From assembly GCA_023436065.1 (NCBI GenBank), contig JAEZKU010000024.1:124001-188000 (forward strand): a DNA stretch of 64,000 nucleotides, given 5' to 3'. Origin of the DNA: Bacillota bacterium. Lineage in GTDB: Bacteria > Bacillota > Clostridia > Lachnospirales > Lachnospiraceae. Position 1 is the stretch's first letter; every line of letters begins with the position of its first letter. Under the pieces are notes generated by a model, which saw only the letters and a program-made list of their open reading frames with translations, had not been told where the DNA came from and made no database searches. This document shows positions 10,007 through 19,077 of the stretch, one piece after another. The position numbers were made by a program, and so were the translations under genes.

Positions 10007-10113
10007 GTGTCAAAAAGTGCTTCGCACATTTCCAGCTATAACATATTGCTTTGCAAGCTAGCTTGCAATGGCAATATGTTATAGCCGGAAAGCACCATAG
10101 GTGCTTTTGACAC
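10007..10113. repeat. 107-bp near-perfect palindrome in the trp leader
   Basis: The ends read GTGTCAAAA and TTTTGACAC, and the arms match over most of about 50 bases, including an uninterrupted CTATAACATATTGC stretch in both. The centre is GCAAGCTAGCTTGC. It lies between the T-box attenuator and trpE, so in the transcript it would fold into one very long hairpin. No clear target-site duplication and no second copy in this window. It could be a small mobile palindromic unit or an added leader structure. Confidence 0.8.
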
Positions 10114-10125
10114 AGTAATCTGCAA

Positions 10126-10171
10126 TAAAAAAAGCTCTTGTCTCTGTGCAAATTCACAGGGACAAAAGCTT
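10126..10171 (-). terminator. T-box attenuator terminator for the trp operon
   Basis: On the minus strand AAGCTTTTGTC and GACAAGAGCTT flank an inner GTG/CAC pairing and are followed by seven T residues. The 5' arm begins a few bases after the T-box sequence, so terminator and antiterminator are mutually exclusive in the usual way. Confidence 0.9.
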
Positions 10172-10408
10172 ATGCTTCTGCGGTACCACCCGGTTTGACG
10201 TATATGAATACATCCTCTCATTTTGCATACCATCATATGCACCCTACTGATAACGGACAGGGTTCCCGTAAGCGCCTACTTTCCTCAAATTTCGGGCTTC
10301 CCTCACAAGTCCATTCAGAATAATCTTTGTAACCGCATTCCCACCGACAGCGGCTCTCTGTATACAACCAATTAATCCTACTCCTCTTGCTCAACGGTTT
10401 ATTATATT
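10126..10408 (-). promoter_or_regulatory. Tryptophan T-box riboswitch leader (UGG specifier)
   Basis: On the minus strand the leader contains the conserved T-box GGGTGGTACCGCAG at 10178-10191, able to pair with the uncharged tRNA acceptor end and to form the antiterminator. Upstream is a stem I region with a GAGGAGTAGG purine-rich internal loop, an AGAGAG stretch and a GGTGGGAATGCGG distal loop. The 3' side of the specifier loop reads GAA-UGG-AC, with UGG (Trp) at 10311-10313. Together with the trp genes downstream this is a Trp-specific transcription-attenuating T-box: uncharged tRNA-Trp would promote read-through. The stem pairings were judged by eye. Confidence 0.93.
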
Positions 10409-10414
10409 AAACGC

Positions 10415-10444
10415 ATTATAACAACGGTCAAATTGCTTTGTCAA
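10415..10444 (-). promoter_or_regulatory. Sigma-A promoter of the trp operon
   Basis: Read on the minus strand, TTGACA (10439-10444) and TATAAT (10415-10420) match the consensus exactly, with an 18-bp spacer. Transcription would start a few bases before the T-box stem I, near 10408. Confidence 0.85.
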
Positions 10445-10501
10445 GTATATTTATCATTTTTTTGGATATTTATGCTAATTATTAGGTATATGCAATTCTG
10501 A

Positions 10502-10530
10502 TTGACACGTATTTTGAAATAGGTTATATT
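10502..10530 (+). promoter_or_regulatory. Promoter of purE
   Basis: TTGACA at 10502-10507 and TATATT at 10525-10530 with exactly 17 bases between them, pointing toward purE and divergent from the trp promoter about 60 bp away. The start codon lies roughly 50 bases after the expected transcription start. Confidence 0.75.
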
Positions 10531-10588
10531 GAACTCACTGAATTTTCAAATATATAGGGAATGTGTCAAAGAATGGAGGAAATATATT

Positions 10589-11086
10589 ATGAGTAAAAAA
10601 GTAGCTATTCTTATGGGCAGCGACAGCGATTTGCCGGTGGTAAAGGGAGCCATCAATACTCTGAAGAATTACGGTATAGAAGTCGAGGTACATGTGATGA
10701 GTGCCCATCGCACACCGAAGCTCGCATGTGATTTTGCCGCTGCAGCAAGAAAGAACGGATTTGGTGTAATGATCTGCGCTGCCGGGAAAGCCGCTCATCT
10801 TGCAGGAATAATTGCTGCTCATACTACCCTTCCGGTGATCGGTATCCCGATCAAGTCCTCCACAATGGATGGTCTTGATTCTCTGCTCTCTACGGTTCAG
10901 ATGCCTAAGGGTATCCCGGTTGCAACTGTTGCCATCGACGGAGCTGACAATGCAGGTCTTCTTGCTGTCCAAATCCTGGCTGTCAATGACGAAGAACTGA
11001 GTGCAAAGCTTGAAAAGTTCAAGGAAGACATGGTAAATGAAGTTGTCAAAAAGGATGAGAAGCTCCAAACAGAAGCTTGGTGGTAA
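10589..11086 (+). CDS. purE: N5-carboxyaminoimidazole ribonucleotide mutase (PurE)
   Basis: A 165-residue PurE protein that moves the carboxylate of N5-CAIR to give CAIR in purine synthesis. It shows GSDSDLPV near the N-terminus, MSAHRTP with the catalytic His, and AAHLAGIIAAHTTLPVIGIP with the carboxylate-handling loop, then VQMPKGIPVATVAI. These fit the bacterial class I enzyme, which normally works with PurK, but no purK is adjacent. The ATG at 10589 was chosen because GGAGGA lies eight bases upstream; the frame stays open 20 codons further without a good binding site. It is transcribed alone, divergent from trp, and ends in a clear terminator. Confidence 0.94.
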   Translation: MSKKVAILMGSDSDLPVVKGAINTLKNYGIEVEVHVMSAHRTPKLACDFAAAARKNGFGVMICAAGKAAHLAGIIAAHTTLPVIGIPIKSSTMDGLDSLLSTVQMPKGIPVATVAIDGADNAGLLAVQILAVNDEELSAKLEKFKEDMVNEVVKKDEKLQTEAWW

Positions 11087-11110
11087 AAGCCACATCAATA
11101 TCAACAAACC

Positions 11111-11160
11111 GAGGCAGAGGTTGTTTCGTAATATGATGAAACAACCCCTGCCTCTTACAA
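11111..11160 (+). terminator. Terminator after purE
   Basis: GAGGCAGAGGTTGTTTC pairs with GAAACAACCCCTGCCTC across a 10-base loop (11111-11154). The T run is short, but the 17-bp arms are strong. It also lies just beyond the end of the convergent alpha-xylosidase gene and may serve both. Confidence 0.8.
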
Positions 11161-11179
11161 TGTAAAGCATTCTATAGTA

Positions 11180-13525
11180 TCACATTAAGCTTATAACGAA
11201 ATTCTCCATCCCCTCCGGAAAGATCACTGTATCCCTGCCCTCGACTGCAAAGCTTCCACCGCTGACACTTTTTACTCCTGTCAGATTAATCAGCCTGATC
11301 CGATAAGGAAGCTTAGCCTGTGCATCGACTGTGATCGTTTTATCATTTTTCTGAAGCTTCAGCTGCAGCTCCGGTTCCTTATCCTGATTATATACAACGA
11401 TTGATGTGTCTGCTCCCTCGAAAAGCTCATAGACGTTCAGCGTCACCTGATCAGCAAAATGATATACAGCGTCTGTCTCTACCGCACCAACCGGAAGAAT
11501 ACTGTTTTCCCTGACGTAAAGAGGCAGACTGAGATATCCGTGTTTCTCCTGATACCAACGGCCACCGCATTTTACCTCCCCGGTAAAATAGTTTGTCCAG
11601 TTACCCTCGGGCAGATAGTAGCAAGCCATACCATCCGGTCGAAAGATGGGAGCAACCAACAGGCTCTGACCCAACATATATTGTCTGTCCAGATAACCAC
11701 AGGTGAGGTCCTCACTAAACTCCAAAACCATGCTTCTGACAGACGGCAGACCGGTTTTCGAGGTTTCTACTGCATTACTATACAGATAGGGCATCAGTGA
11801 AGCCTTTAGTCTCGTGAAGAACCGTACTGTATCTACTGCCTCCTCATCATAGGCCCAGGGTACACGATAGGAGGAGCTGCCATGAAGCCTGGAATGGGTA
11901 GATAATAACCCAAAGGCACACCAGCGTTTATACACGTCCGCAGTAGAGGTATTCTCAAAGCCTCCGATGTCATGGCTCCAGAAGCCAAAGCCTGACATGG
12001 TCAGGGAAAGACCACCTCGCAGGCTCTCTGCCATGGATTCATAGTCTGACCAGCAGTCACCACCCCAATGCACTGGAAATTTCTGTCCTCCGACCGTTGC
12101 GCTTCTTGCGAACAGAACCGCTTCGTCTTTCCCCCTCTTACGTTCCAATAGCTCAAATACGGTACGGTTATAGAGATAGGTATAGTAATTATGCATTTTA
12201 ACCGGATCCGAGTTGTCATAATACACTACATCCGTCGGTATCCGCTCACCAAAATCCGTCTTAAAGCAGTCCACCCCCATATCCAGAAGCATCTCCAGCT
12301 TGGATGCGAACCAGCTGCGAGCCTCAGGATTGGTAAAGTCCACAATCGCCATTCCGGACTGCCACATGTCCCACTGCCATACATCTCCATTAACGCGTTT
12401 TAAGAAATAACCTTTTCGGGCACCTTCCTCAAACAGCACAGATTCCTGTCCAATGTAGCTATTAATCCATACACAGATCTTTAGTCCCTTTTCCTTCAGT
12501 CTTCTTATCATTCCCTCCGGATCAGGAAAAACCCTGTTATCCCACAGAAAATCACACCAATGGAACTCTTTCATCCAGAAGCAGTCGAAATGAAACACCT
12601 TCAAGGGGATACCCCGTTCAAGCATCCCATCCACAAAGCTGTTCACGGTTGCTTCATCGTATTTTGTCGTGAAGGAGGTAGAAAGCCATAAGCCGAAGGT
12701 CCAGGCAGGAGGAAGTGCGGGCTTCCCTGTCAGGTCAGTGTACCTCATCAATACCTCCTTCATCGTAGGACCATTGATGATAAAGTAATCCAACCCTTCT
12801 CCCGATACACTGAACTGAACCTTCTTAACGTTTTCAGAACCCACTTCGAAGGATACTCTTTCAGGGTGGTTAACAAATACACCATAGCCTTTGTTCGTCA
12901 GATAGAACGGGATGTTCTTATAGGACTGTTCGGTTGAGGTTCCGCCGTCTTCATTCCAGATGTCCACACTCTGTCCATTCTTCACAAAGGGTGTAAAGCG
13001 TTCTCCCAGTCCGTATACCAGCTCGCCCACCGAAAGAGAGAGTCGTTCCCTCATATAGGTATTCTCTTCTCCACCGTTATCATATGCCAGACCTCTATAG
13101 TCCGTCTTGACATATGCCAGATCCTTCAGACTGCTTGTGGTCAGCTTCTCTTCCCCACGCAGAAAAGTCATTTCCCATTGTTCTTTATCAATTTCAACCC
13201 GGAGCAAACCGCTGTATACAATCAAAAACCGGTCCTTCTCTTCCACCTTAAGCTTACTGGTCTTATCATAATTCAATTCAAATTCCGGTGTCTTTTTCTT
13301 TACACCGAGATAATGTCTGCACTCTACCCTCAACATCTCCGGCATGGGAGCTGTAATTCTGATGGTCAGAGTCACACCGCCAAGGGTATCTCCCCGCCCG
13401 GCAACCCGATAGGTAGGTGCACACAAGGTCAGACTGCACTCCTCCTTCTTGGAAAAGTATACCTGTGTCGGAGAAAATACCTCTGTTCCCTGTCTTTGAA
13501 GCCAACATCCGTTACTGAATTTCAT
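11180..13525 (-). CDS. yicI: GH31 alpha-xylosidase, YicI type
   Basis: A 781-residue family 31 glycosidase closely resembling E. coli YicI (772 residues), which releases alpha-1,6-linked xylose, for instance from isoprimeverose made from xyloglucan. The nucleophile Asp is in KTDFGERIPTDVV near residue 430. The acid/base Asp is in HWGGDCWSDYESM, followed by LRGGLSLTMSGFGFWSHDIG as in YicI. The C-terminal beta-sandwich region contains DRQYMLGQSLLVAPIF. There is no signal peptide, so the substrate is presumably imported disaccharide. GGAGGAGG precedes the ATG. Single-gene unit; no xyloglucan transporter sits next to it, although a sugar ABC importer lies 30 kb away. Confidence 0.92.
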   Translation of the reverse strand: MKFSNGCWLQRQGTEVFSPTQVYFSKKEECSLTLCAPTYRVAGRGDTLGGVTLTIRITAPMPEMLRVECRHYLGVKKKTPEFELNYDKTSKLKVEEKDRFLIVYSGLLRVEIDKEQWEMTFLRGEEKLTTSSLKDLAYVKTDYRGLAYDNGGEENTYMRERLSLSVGELVYGLGERFTPFVKNGQSVDIWNEDGGTSTEQSYKNIPFYLTNKGYGVFVNHPERVSFEVGSENVKKVQFSVSGEGLDYFIINGPTMKEVLMRYTDLTGKPALPPAWTFGLWLSTSFTTKYDEATVNSFVDGMLERGIPLKVFHFDCFWMKEFHWCDFLWDNRVFPDPEGMIRRLKEKGLKICVWINSYIGQESVLFEEGARKGYFLKRVNGDVWQWDMWQSGMAIVDFTNPEARSWFASKLEMLLDMGVDCFKTDFGERIPTDVVYYDNSDPVKMHNYYTYLYNRTVFELLERKRGKDEAVLFARSATVGGQKFPVHWGGDCWSDYESMAESLRGGLSLTMSGFGFWSHDIGGFENTSTADVYKRWCAFGLLSTHSRLHGSSSYRVPWAYDEEAVDTVRFFTRLKASLMPYLYSNAVETSKTGLPSVRSMVLEFSEDLTCGYLDRQYMLGQSLLVAPIFRPDGMACYYLPEGNWTNYFTGEVKCGGRWYQEKHGYLSLPLYVRENSILPVGAVETDAVYHFADQVTLNVYELFEGADTSIVVYNQDKEPELQLKLQKNDKTITVDAQAKLPYRIRLINLTGVKSVSGGSFAVEGRDTVIFPEGMENFVISLM

Positions 13526-13616
13526 CGTAAACCTCCTCCATATGATATCTGAATCTTATCGTAATAAGCAGAATAATGAAATGGATTATTTTCATTTCTT
13601 CATGGCTTATAACAAA

Positions 13617-13656
13617 AAGGATATCCCAGCTCCGATAACCGGATCAGGATATCCTT
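13617..13656 (-). terminator. Terminator after the Nudix gene
   Basis: Perfect 10-bp arms AAGGATATCC and GGATATCCTT around a 20-base loop, followed by T residues on the minus strand. It separates the Nudix gene from the alpha-xylosidase gene. Confidence 0.8.
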
Positions 13657-13689
13657 CTTTTATATCATATTTACTCATGAACAGTACTT

Positions 13690-14106
13690 TTATAAAATAT
13701 CCAATTGTTCAAAAATCTGATTGATCTCAAGATCATTCAATATACCCTTCGCCAGATATTTCTTCATCGTCTTCTTATCCGCCCAGATATACTTTTCGTG
13801 CTCCTCGGATAAGGTAATCTGATCTGAGAAGCTATGACACAGATAATTAAGAATTACGGTCTGACGCTTCTCCTTGGTCAGAAAGGTGGAAGCATACAGC
13901 AGCTTCTCCACTTTTACTGTTAATCCGACTTCCTCCATGATCTCCCGCTTCAGACAGGTCTCAAGATCCTCTCCGAACTCCAGCTTCCCACCGGCAAACT
14001 CCCAGGAGCCGCTTCCTGAGCCTTCTCCATAGGAGCGTTGAATAATCAAAGCCTTCTGCTGATAGATAATGATTGCCTTCAGTGCGACAACAATCCTGTT
14101 CTCCAT
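13690..14106 (-). CDS. Nudix hydrolase (MutT-like)
   Basis: A 138-residue Nudix protein. The full Nudix box is visible from about residue 39: GGKLEFGEDLETCLKREIMEEVGL, written here as its parts GKLEFGED and REIMEEVGL, matching the G-5x-E-7x-REUxEExGU pattern that binds the metal-pyrophosphate. The preceding SGSWEFAGGK segment resembles MutT and CTP pyrophosphohydrolases, so nucleotide-pool cleaning (oxidised or unusual dNTPs) is likely, but the substrate cannot be read from the sequence. Single gene with its own terminator. The start is the first ATG; upstream GGGGGAAGCAGG is a usable binding site. Confidence 0.88.
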   Translation of the reverse strand: MENRIVVALKAIIIYQQKALIIQRSYGEGSGSGSWEFAGGKLEFGEDLETCLKREIMEEVGLTVKVEKLLYASTFLTKEKRQTVILNYLCHSFSDQITLSEEHEKYIWADKKTMKKYLAKGILNDLEINQIFEQLDIL

Positions 14107-14206
14107 CCTGCTTCCCCCTTGTTTCTATCCTTTGTTCCTGAATTTTCTTCTAATCAAATACTAATACTTTCTTTTCCAATCTGCAAGGAGGGATTTTACT
14201 TTTCTC

Positions 14207-15412
14207 TTAAAAAAAACAATCCGTGTTAATATGATATCTGCCGTTCTTCTCCTCTGCGCCGATGCCACTGAGTATCAGCAGGAACAGCGGAAATGTCTGT
14301 ATCCAAAGCAGCGTCAGGTCAACTGCTCCATGGATCACCGCGGCTGCGGTAACCGCAAGAATCAATCCTGTAATTGCGACATTCTTATCCTCAAAACGTG
14401 ATTTCAACAATGATATATAATATCTTGCGAAAAACAGCAAAAATATCAGCGTACCGATGATACCGAAATTCAACAGTATATCAAGATAGATACTGTGAGA
14501 ATGAGGAATCATATTTCCATGATATGCAGCATTATACAGATAGGAGAAGGACATAAAGCCATGTCCGAACCAGGGAGCGGCTTTAATCTGGCGAATGGCC
14601 AGCTCCCAGATCCGAAGTCTGATACTTAGGGTATCATTCGCATCCGATAATCGTGGAATAATATGCAGGTTTAAGAAAAAGATACATACCGATCCCAGCA
14701 CTGCCGCTGACAACCATAAGGTGAGAAGGCGGTATTTCTTAAATACGATAAAGAGAACCGTTACCCCGACAAAGACCTCTATCCACACAAACATGCTTTT
14801 ACACAAATACATGCCGGTTATATTGGCAATTCCTACAACATAATAAAACCATTTACTTTCCTGACCATTCATAAGCTTATAGACGCAGATCAGCAGAACC
14901 ATCCCTATCATGGTGCCGAAATAATTCGGATGGGAATATACTGATGCAATTCTGTGGCTATGTCTTCCATCTAACAGGGTATTCATGATAAATTCTATCC
15001 AGGCATAGCCGATACCGGTCAGGCTTAAAGCACAAATCATGTGCAGAGTCTTCTCATACAGCTCTCTGGTCATTACACTTCGAATGAATAATCCGAGCAC
15101 GATTGCCAGAATCATCCCTATTCCCACAATCAAACCCGTCCAGTTACGATAGATGAATGGAATGATCAGTATATATCCAAAGAAAAGCCTCAGGATTCCG
15201 GAGCCCTTATGCACAAAGATCAGCTGTCTGGTATATTTATTTGCTATGATATAAGCTGCGAGGAAGGTCAGTACAATCGCTGTCAGTACATATGGTAAAA
15301 ATACGGAAACCGCCGTAAAGGTTATAATATTAGTATATGTAAGCGACAGATCAATCCGTCGTTTCAGTGCTATATGTTCGATGTTAGTCGCCCTCTTTCC
15401 AAGTAAGTCCAT
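14207..15412 (-). CDS. O-antigen ligase / polymerase family membrane protein
   Basis: A 401-residue protein with about ten to eleven hydrophobic segments and a large loop near residues 245-315. The loop carries RLRIWELAIRQIKAAPWFGHG and IPHSHSIYLDILLNFGIIG, the signature region of the Wzy/WaaL O-antigen ligase superfamily; the G-H-G and H-S-H residues fit the family's catalytic loop. In Gram-positives such proteins usually polymerise or ligate surface polysaccharide units. No glycosyltransferase genes accompany it here, so the substrate is unknown. The ribosome binding site before the ATG is weak. The gene stands between a Nudix gene and a c-di-GMP gene, apparently alone. Confidence 0.82.
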   Translation of the reverse strand: MDLLGKRATNIEHIALKRRIDLSLTYTNIITFTAVSVFLPYVLTAIVLTFLAAYIIANKYTRQLIFVHKGSGILRLFFGYILIIPFIYRNWTGLIVGIGMILAIVLGLFIRSVMTRELYEKTLHMICALSLTGIGYAWIEFIMNTLLDGRHSHRIASVYSHPNYFGTMIGMVLLICVYKLMNGQESKWFYYVVGIANITGMYLCKSMFVWIEVFVGVTVLFIVFKKYRLLTLWLSAAVLGSVCIFFLNLHIIPRLSDANDTLSIRLRIWELAIRQIKAAPWFGHGFMSFSYLYNAAYHGNMIPHSHSIYLDILLNFGIIGTLIFLLFFARYYISLLKSRFEDKNVAITGLILAVTAAAVIHGAVDLTLLWIQTFPLFLLILSGIGAEEKNGRYHINTDCFF

Positions 15413-15579
15413 GCTCTGCTCATGTTTCGTCAGTACCTGCAGGTTGATATTTATGTCGGTAGCAATTTATGACACCCCAAGGTACAAGGATGTATTTTAG
15501 CACATAATAACAAACGAAGCAAGTTTTTTCATAATTTTTTCATACTCATATTATACAAATTAACCAAATACAAAAATAA

Positions 15580-15608
15580 GCCGGCTGTCCAACTACGACA
15601 ACCGGCAA
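15580..15608 (-). terminator. Terminator after the GGDEF-EAL gene
   Basis: On the minus strand GCCGGTTGTC and GACAGCCGGC form a 10-bp stem with a 7-base loop, followed by TTATTTTTG. The same hairpin has an A/T tail on the other side and could act in both directions. Confidence 0.8.
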
Positions 15609-15662
15609 AAAAGGTAAGAATAAAACGAAAGCTTCTTTTCTCAAATGTTGCTATTATTATCA

Positions 15663-18338
15663 TTATATTTCATATACTTTATTATGTATGGCTGGTATAA
15701 ACTCTGCATCCAGAGGCCTGCTAAAATAATAACCCTGGATATAATCACAATCAGAGCGCTTCAATCTGTCTACCTGTTCCAGCATCTCGATGCCCTCTGC
15801 CACTACTGTCAGTCCCAGACTGTGGACAAGGGAGATCAGACTGTCCATCACCTTACCATTTTTAAGTTCCAAAAACTTCAGACTTAATGAGCGGTCTAGC
15901 TTCACGACATCAATCGGAAGGAAGGTCAGGTAATTCAACGAGCAATAGCCCGTACCAAAATCATCAATGGAAATACGGATTCCAAGTTCCTTCAATCTTC
16001 TCAGGAAGGATAATGCAGCCTGCTGATTCTCAAGCATTGCATTCTCCGTAATCTCAATTTCGATCAACTCCGGTAAGATTTCATTTTCTTCAAGAAGCTC
16101 TTTCAGAAAATTGATATAATCCCTGTCATGTACCTGATATGTGGAAAAATTGATAGAAACCGGCTTAACCTCAAGTCCTTCCTTTCTCCACTCCGTAATC
16201 TGTCTGACAACCATCCCAGTGACGATTCTTCCGATTTTTATGATGCTGCCGTTCTTTTCCGCTATGTTAATAAATATATTTGGTGAAATGTAATGTTTCT
16301 TGAATCGTAGCAATGCTTCATATGCATGAATCTTACCGGTCTTTACATCAATTCTGGGTTGATAGACAACTGTAAATCCATCCGTCTCTATGGCATCCAT
16401 CAGAAGCAGCTCGATATTCGCCTTATTCCGTTGATCTTCCATCATTGCAGAATCGTAAAGCTGATATCCGTTTTTACCGGAAGCTTTGACGGAGTACATC
16501 GCAAGATCTGCATTTGCAACCAGTTGATTGATATCCCGGCTATCCAAAGGTAATAGGGATACTCCCATACTAAAGCGTATGGCGATATCAAGCTGATCTA
16601 CATGAAGCTTATCATTAAAAACATGACAGATTTTCTCCAGCTTCTGTTCAAGGTTCGGATAGCTTTCCCCGCACTGCAGGTATAGAAGGAATTCATCCCC
16701 TCCAAAGCGCGAGATAAATACATCATGCTCCGGCAACTCCCTGAGCCTTTTTGCTATTCCCTCCAGCACTCTGTCGCCAAATACATGTCCCAGCGTATCA
16801 TTAATTCCCTTAAAATCATCTATGTCAATCAGTATCACTGCTCCGCTGCTTCTTTCCTCCACCTTCCTGCTTAAGAAATCCATAAAGTTTCGGCGGTTCG
16901 GCAATCCTGTCAGCGGATCATGAAATGCCAGATAATTAATATACTCCTTTTGTTGGTCAATTTCCTCCAGTTGTGCCATCAGTTCTTCCTCCGAAGAAAC
17001 AAGCTGATCATTTTTCTCACTGAGCACTTTATGCTGCAGCCGAAGCTCATCAAAGAAGGAATATATTTTCTCCATCAGGGTATTCATGGAGCTGACCACA
17101 TGGGTAAAGGGATTGTCTGACGAAACCTTTATCTTTAGCTTCGTATTCTGCCGGAAATCCAGATTGATGATTTCTTCATCAATGGTATTGACCTGAGTCA
17201 TAAGCTCATGATAGTTTGTATGAAGCTTCACCAGTGAGTTCGATACATGACCGATTTCATCCCTCCGTCTCGCATAAGCTTGTAGCTTCCTATCATCCTC
17301 AGGATTGAACTCATAATCAGTCATATGATTGATTACAGAGGCTATCTTGAGAATTGGATCCGTGAAATATCTGGAAAGAACATACAGCATAAGAATGATG
17401 ATCAACAGGGTGACCGTAAAAATCCCCATTAGCAGGACAGCTACAATCCGGGCATTTTCCATGGCTTCATCCTTTTTTATAACGGAAATGATATGGAGCC
17501 CGCTTTTTCCCGAGGTTATCAGATGTACCTGACAGGTCTCTCCGGCGATTATAGTCTCAAAGCTGACTTCATCTGCAGTCTCCAATTGTTCAAATCCAGG
17601 AATTCCAATTTCAGTTGGTGTCTCCATGAGCCAATTCTCATTTTGAGGACTAACCATCATCTTATGTTCGGGACTCATAACCATAACATAACCTGTTTTA
17701 CCAATGATAATCCGGTTCAAGGAAGAAGTGACTTCAGCAAGCTTAACTGAAATACCCACCACTCCGATTGCCTGCTCCCCCTTCTTGATCTGCTTCGTAA
17801 AGCTGACAACAAGATCCTTTGTAATACTTGTCTGATAAGGCTCCGAAATCATAACCTGTTCCTGATGGATGGTATTCTGATACCAGGGCCGAAGTCTGGG
17901 ATCGTAGCTTTGAGACGGTTGAAACGCAGGGTATTCCGTATACCCACCGTCCTCGGTTCCAAAAAACAGGAAATTGATGTTAGGATGACTTTCTTTATAG
18001 CGGCGAAAAATGTCCGAAATAGATAGTTCTAAGGCACTGGGAGTTGTCTGCCCAGAGCTCTCCCTATAATTCATATATTGAACCAGCTGACCCACGGCAT
18101 CTTGCATTTCCTTCATGGAGGCCATCATATTGACTTCTTCCTCCATATCGGCAATCAATGAACGATCGATCAGCTCTTCTGCCTGCTTCAGACACTGATG
18201 GGAATTTACAAGACTTTCTTCGTAAAGCCATTGCTTTAGGAAGGAGTTTATATAAAGTCCGCCCAAGGAATATGGAACAAGACAACCGATAATAATAGCC
18301 AAAATTAGCTTTCTCCTAATAGAATTTCTGATTCTCAT
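15663..18338 (-). CDS. Membrane Cache-GGDEF-EAL c-di-GMP turnover protein
   Basis: An 891-residue protein. A transmembrane helix near residues 12-32 and another near 305-330 bracket an extracellular double-Cache type sensor. Then come a HAMP-like linker, a coiled segment, a GGDEF domain (DIDDFKGINDTLGH and RFGGDEF near 555) and an EAL domain. The EAL set appears complete: YEALLRF, SINFS, EITENAM, DDFGTGYCSLNYL, VKLDRS, AEGIE and QGYYFSRP, so phosphodiesterase activity is expected. The cyclase motif is also intact, but the inhibitory RxxD site is not seen. The ATG at 18338 has GGAGGGGG upstream; an earlier in-frame codon 15 residues upstream lacks one. Which activity dominates cannot be told from sequence. 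Confidence 0.92.
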   Translation of the reverse strand: MRIRNSIRRKLILAIIIGCLVPYSLGGLYINSFLKQWLYEESLVNSHQCLKQAEELIDRSLIADMEEEVNMMASMKEMQDAVGQLVQYMNYRESSGQTTPSALELSISDIFRRYKESHPNINFLFFGTEDGGYTEYPAFQPSQSYDPRLRPWYQNTIHQEQVMISEPYQTSITKDLVVSFTKQIKKGEQAIGVVGISVKLAEVTSSLNRIIIGKTGYVMVMSPEHKMMVSPQNENWLMETPTEIGIPGFEQLETADEVSFETIIAGETCQVHLITSGKSGLHIISVIKKDEAMENARIVAVLLMGIFTVTLLIIILMLYVLSRYFTDPILKIASVINHMTDYEFNPEDDRKLQAYARRRDEIGHVSNSLVKLHTNYHELMTQVNTIDEEIINLDFRQNTKLKIKVSSDNPFTHVVSSMNTLMEKIYSFFDELRLQHKVLSEKNDQLVSSEEELMAQLEEIDQQKEYINYLAFHDPLTGLPNRRNFMDFLSRKVEERSSGAVILIDIDDFKGINDTLGHVFGDRVLEGIAKRLRELPEHDVFISRFGGDEFLLYLQCGESYPNLEQKLEKICHVFNDKLHVDQLDIAIRFSMGVSLLPLDSRDINQLVANADLAMYSVKASGKNGYQLYDSAMMEDQRNKANIELLLMDAIETDGFTVVYQPRIDVKTGKIHAYEALLRFKKHYISPNIFINIAEKNGSIIKIGRIVTGMVVRQITEWRKEGLEVKPVSINFSTYQVHDRDYINFLKELLEENEILPELIEIEITENAMLENQQAALSFLRRLKELGIRISIDDFGTGYCSLNYLTFLPIDVVKLDRSLSLKFLELKNGKVMDSLISLVHSLGLTVVAEGIEMLEQVDRLKRSDCDYIQGYYFSRPLDAEFIPAIHNKVYEI

Positions 18339-18505
18339 GCTGTCCCCCTCCAAATTCATCCTTTGTGCTGATACATCTACCATAGAGTATATTAATCGTC
18401 ATAATCCGCCATAAATATAGTAATATTTTACCACATTTGTCTGAATAAGGAAATGATTATATCTATATTTCGTTCATTTTCATTAAAATATTTTATATTA
18501 TCCTA

Positions 18506-19075
18506 TTACATTTGAAGAAACAGCTTATGTATCCTAAAATCCTCCGTCAATTCCGGATGGAAGGAGGTGACCAGCATATTTCGTTGTCTTACAGCTACGA
18601 TTTGCTCCTGAACGGTTGCTAACACCTCCACTCCCTGTGCTTCCTTTACAGACTCTATATAGGGTGCTCTGATAAAGGTCATCGGGACGTTACCGAGTCC
18701 ATGAAAATTCTCCACAGTATGAAAGCTGCCGAGCTGTCTTCCGTATGCATTGCGTTTTACCCTGATATCCATAGTCTCCAGATACCTTCTGCTGTCATTG
18801 GATATTTCCTTCGCTAATAGGATCATACCGGCACAGGTTCCAAGGACCGGCATACCTTCTGCTATCATCCTTTTTAGTATGGACAACATCCCCAGTTCGT
18901 TCAGCAGTTTACCGATTACTGTACTTTCACCGCCCGGAAGAATAATACCGTCATAGCGATGTTGCAGTAAATCGGCCTCCTGACGGATCTCATATCCCAA
19001 AGCCCCGAGCGCCTCGACCGCTTTCTTATGCTCTGCAAAGGCTCCCTGCAGAGCCAATATCCCTATTTTTTTCAT
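18506..19075 (-). CDS. pdxT: Pyridoxal 5'-phosphate synthase glutaminase subunit
   Basis: A 189-residue class I glutaminase that feeds ammonia to PdxS for vitamin B6 synthesis. It shows LALQGAFAEH, the ILPGGEST oxyanion loop, the nucleophile Cys in GTCAGMILLA and the His-Glu pair in SFHPELT. The length is normal. It starts two bases after the pdxS stop, so the two are cotranscribed and probably coupled. Control is expected from the MocR-type regulator encoded divergently upstream of pdxS. Confidence 0.96.
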   Translation of the reverse strand: MKKIGILALQGAFAEHKKAVEALGALGYEIRQEADLLQHRYDGIILPGGESTVIGKLLNELGMLSILKRMIAEGMPVLGTCAGMILLAKEISNDSRRYLETMDIRVKRNAYGRQLGSFHTVENFHGLGNVPMTFIRAPYIESVKEAQGVEVLATVQEQIVAVRQRNMLVTSFHPELTEDFRIHKLFLQM

Positions 19076-19077
19076 GA

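Noticed and set aside
10036..10242. Possible trp leader peptide on the minus strand
   Set aside because: It has a single Trp codon and overlaps the T-box terminator and palindrome; the T-box fully explains the leader.
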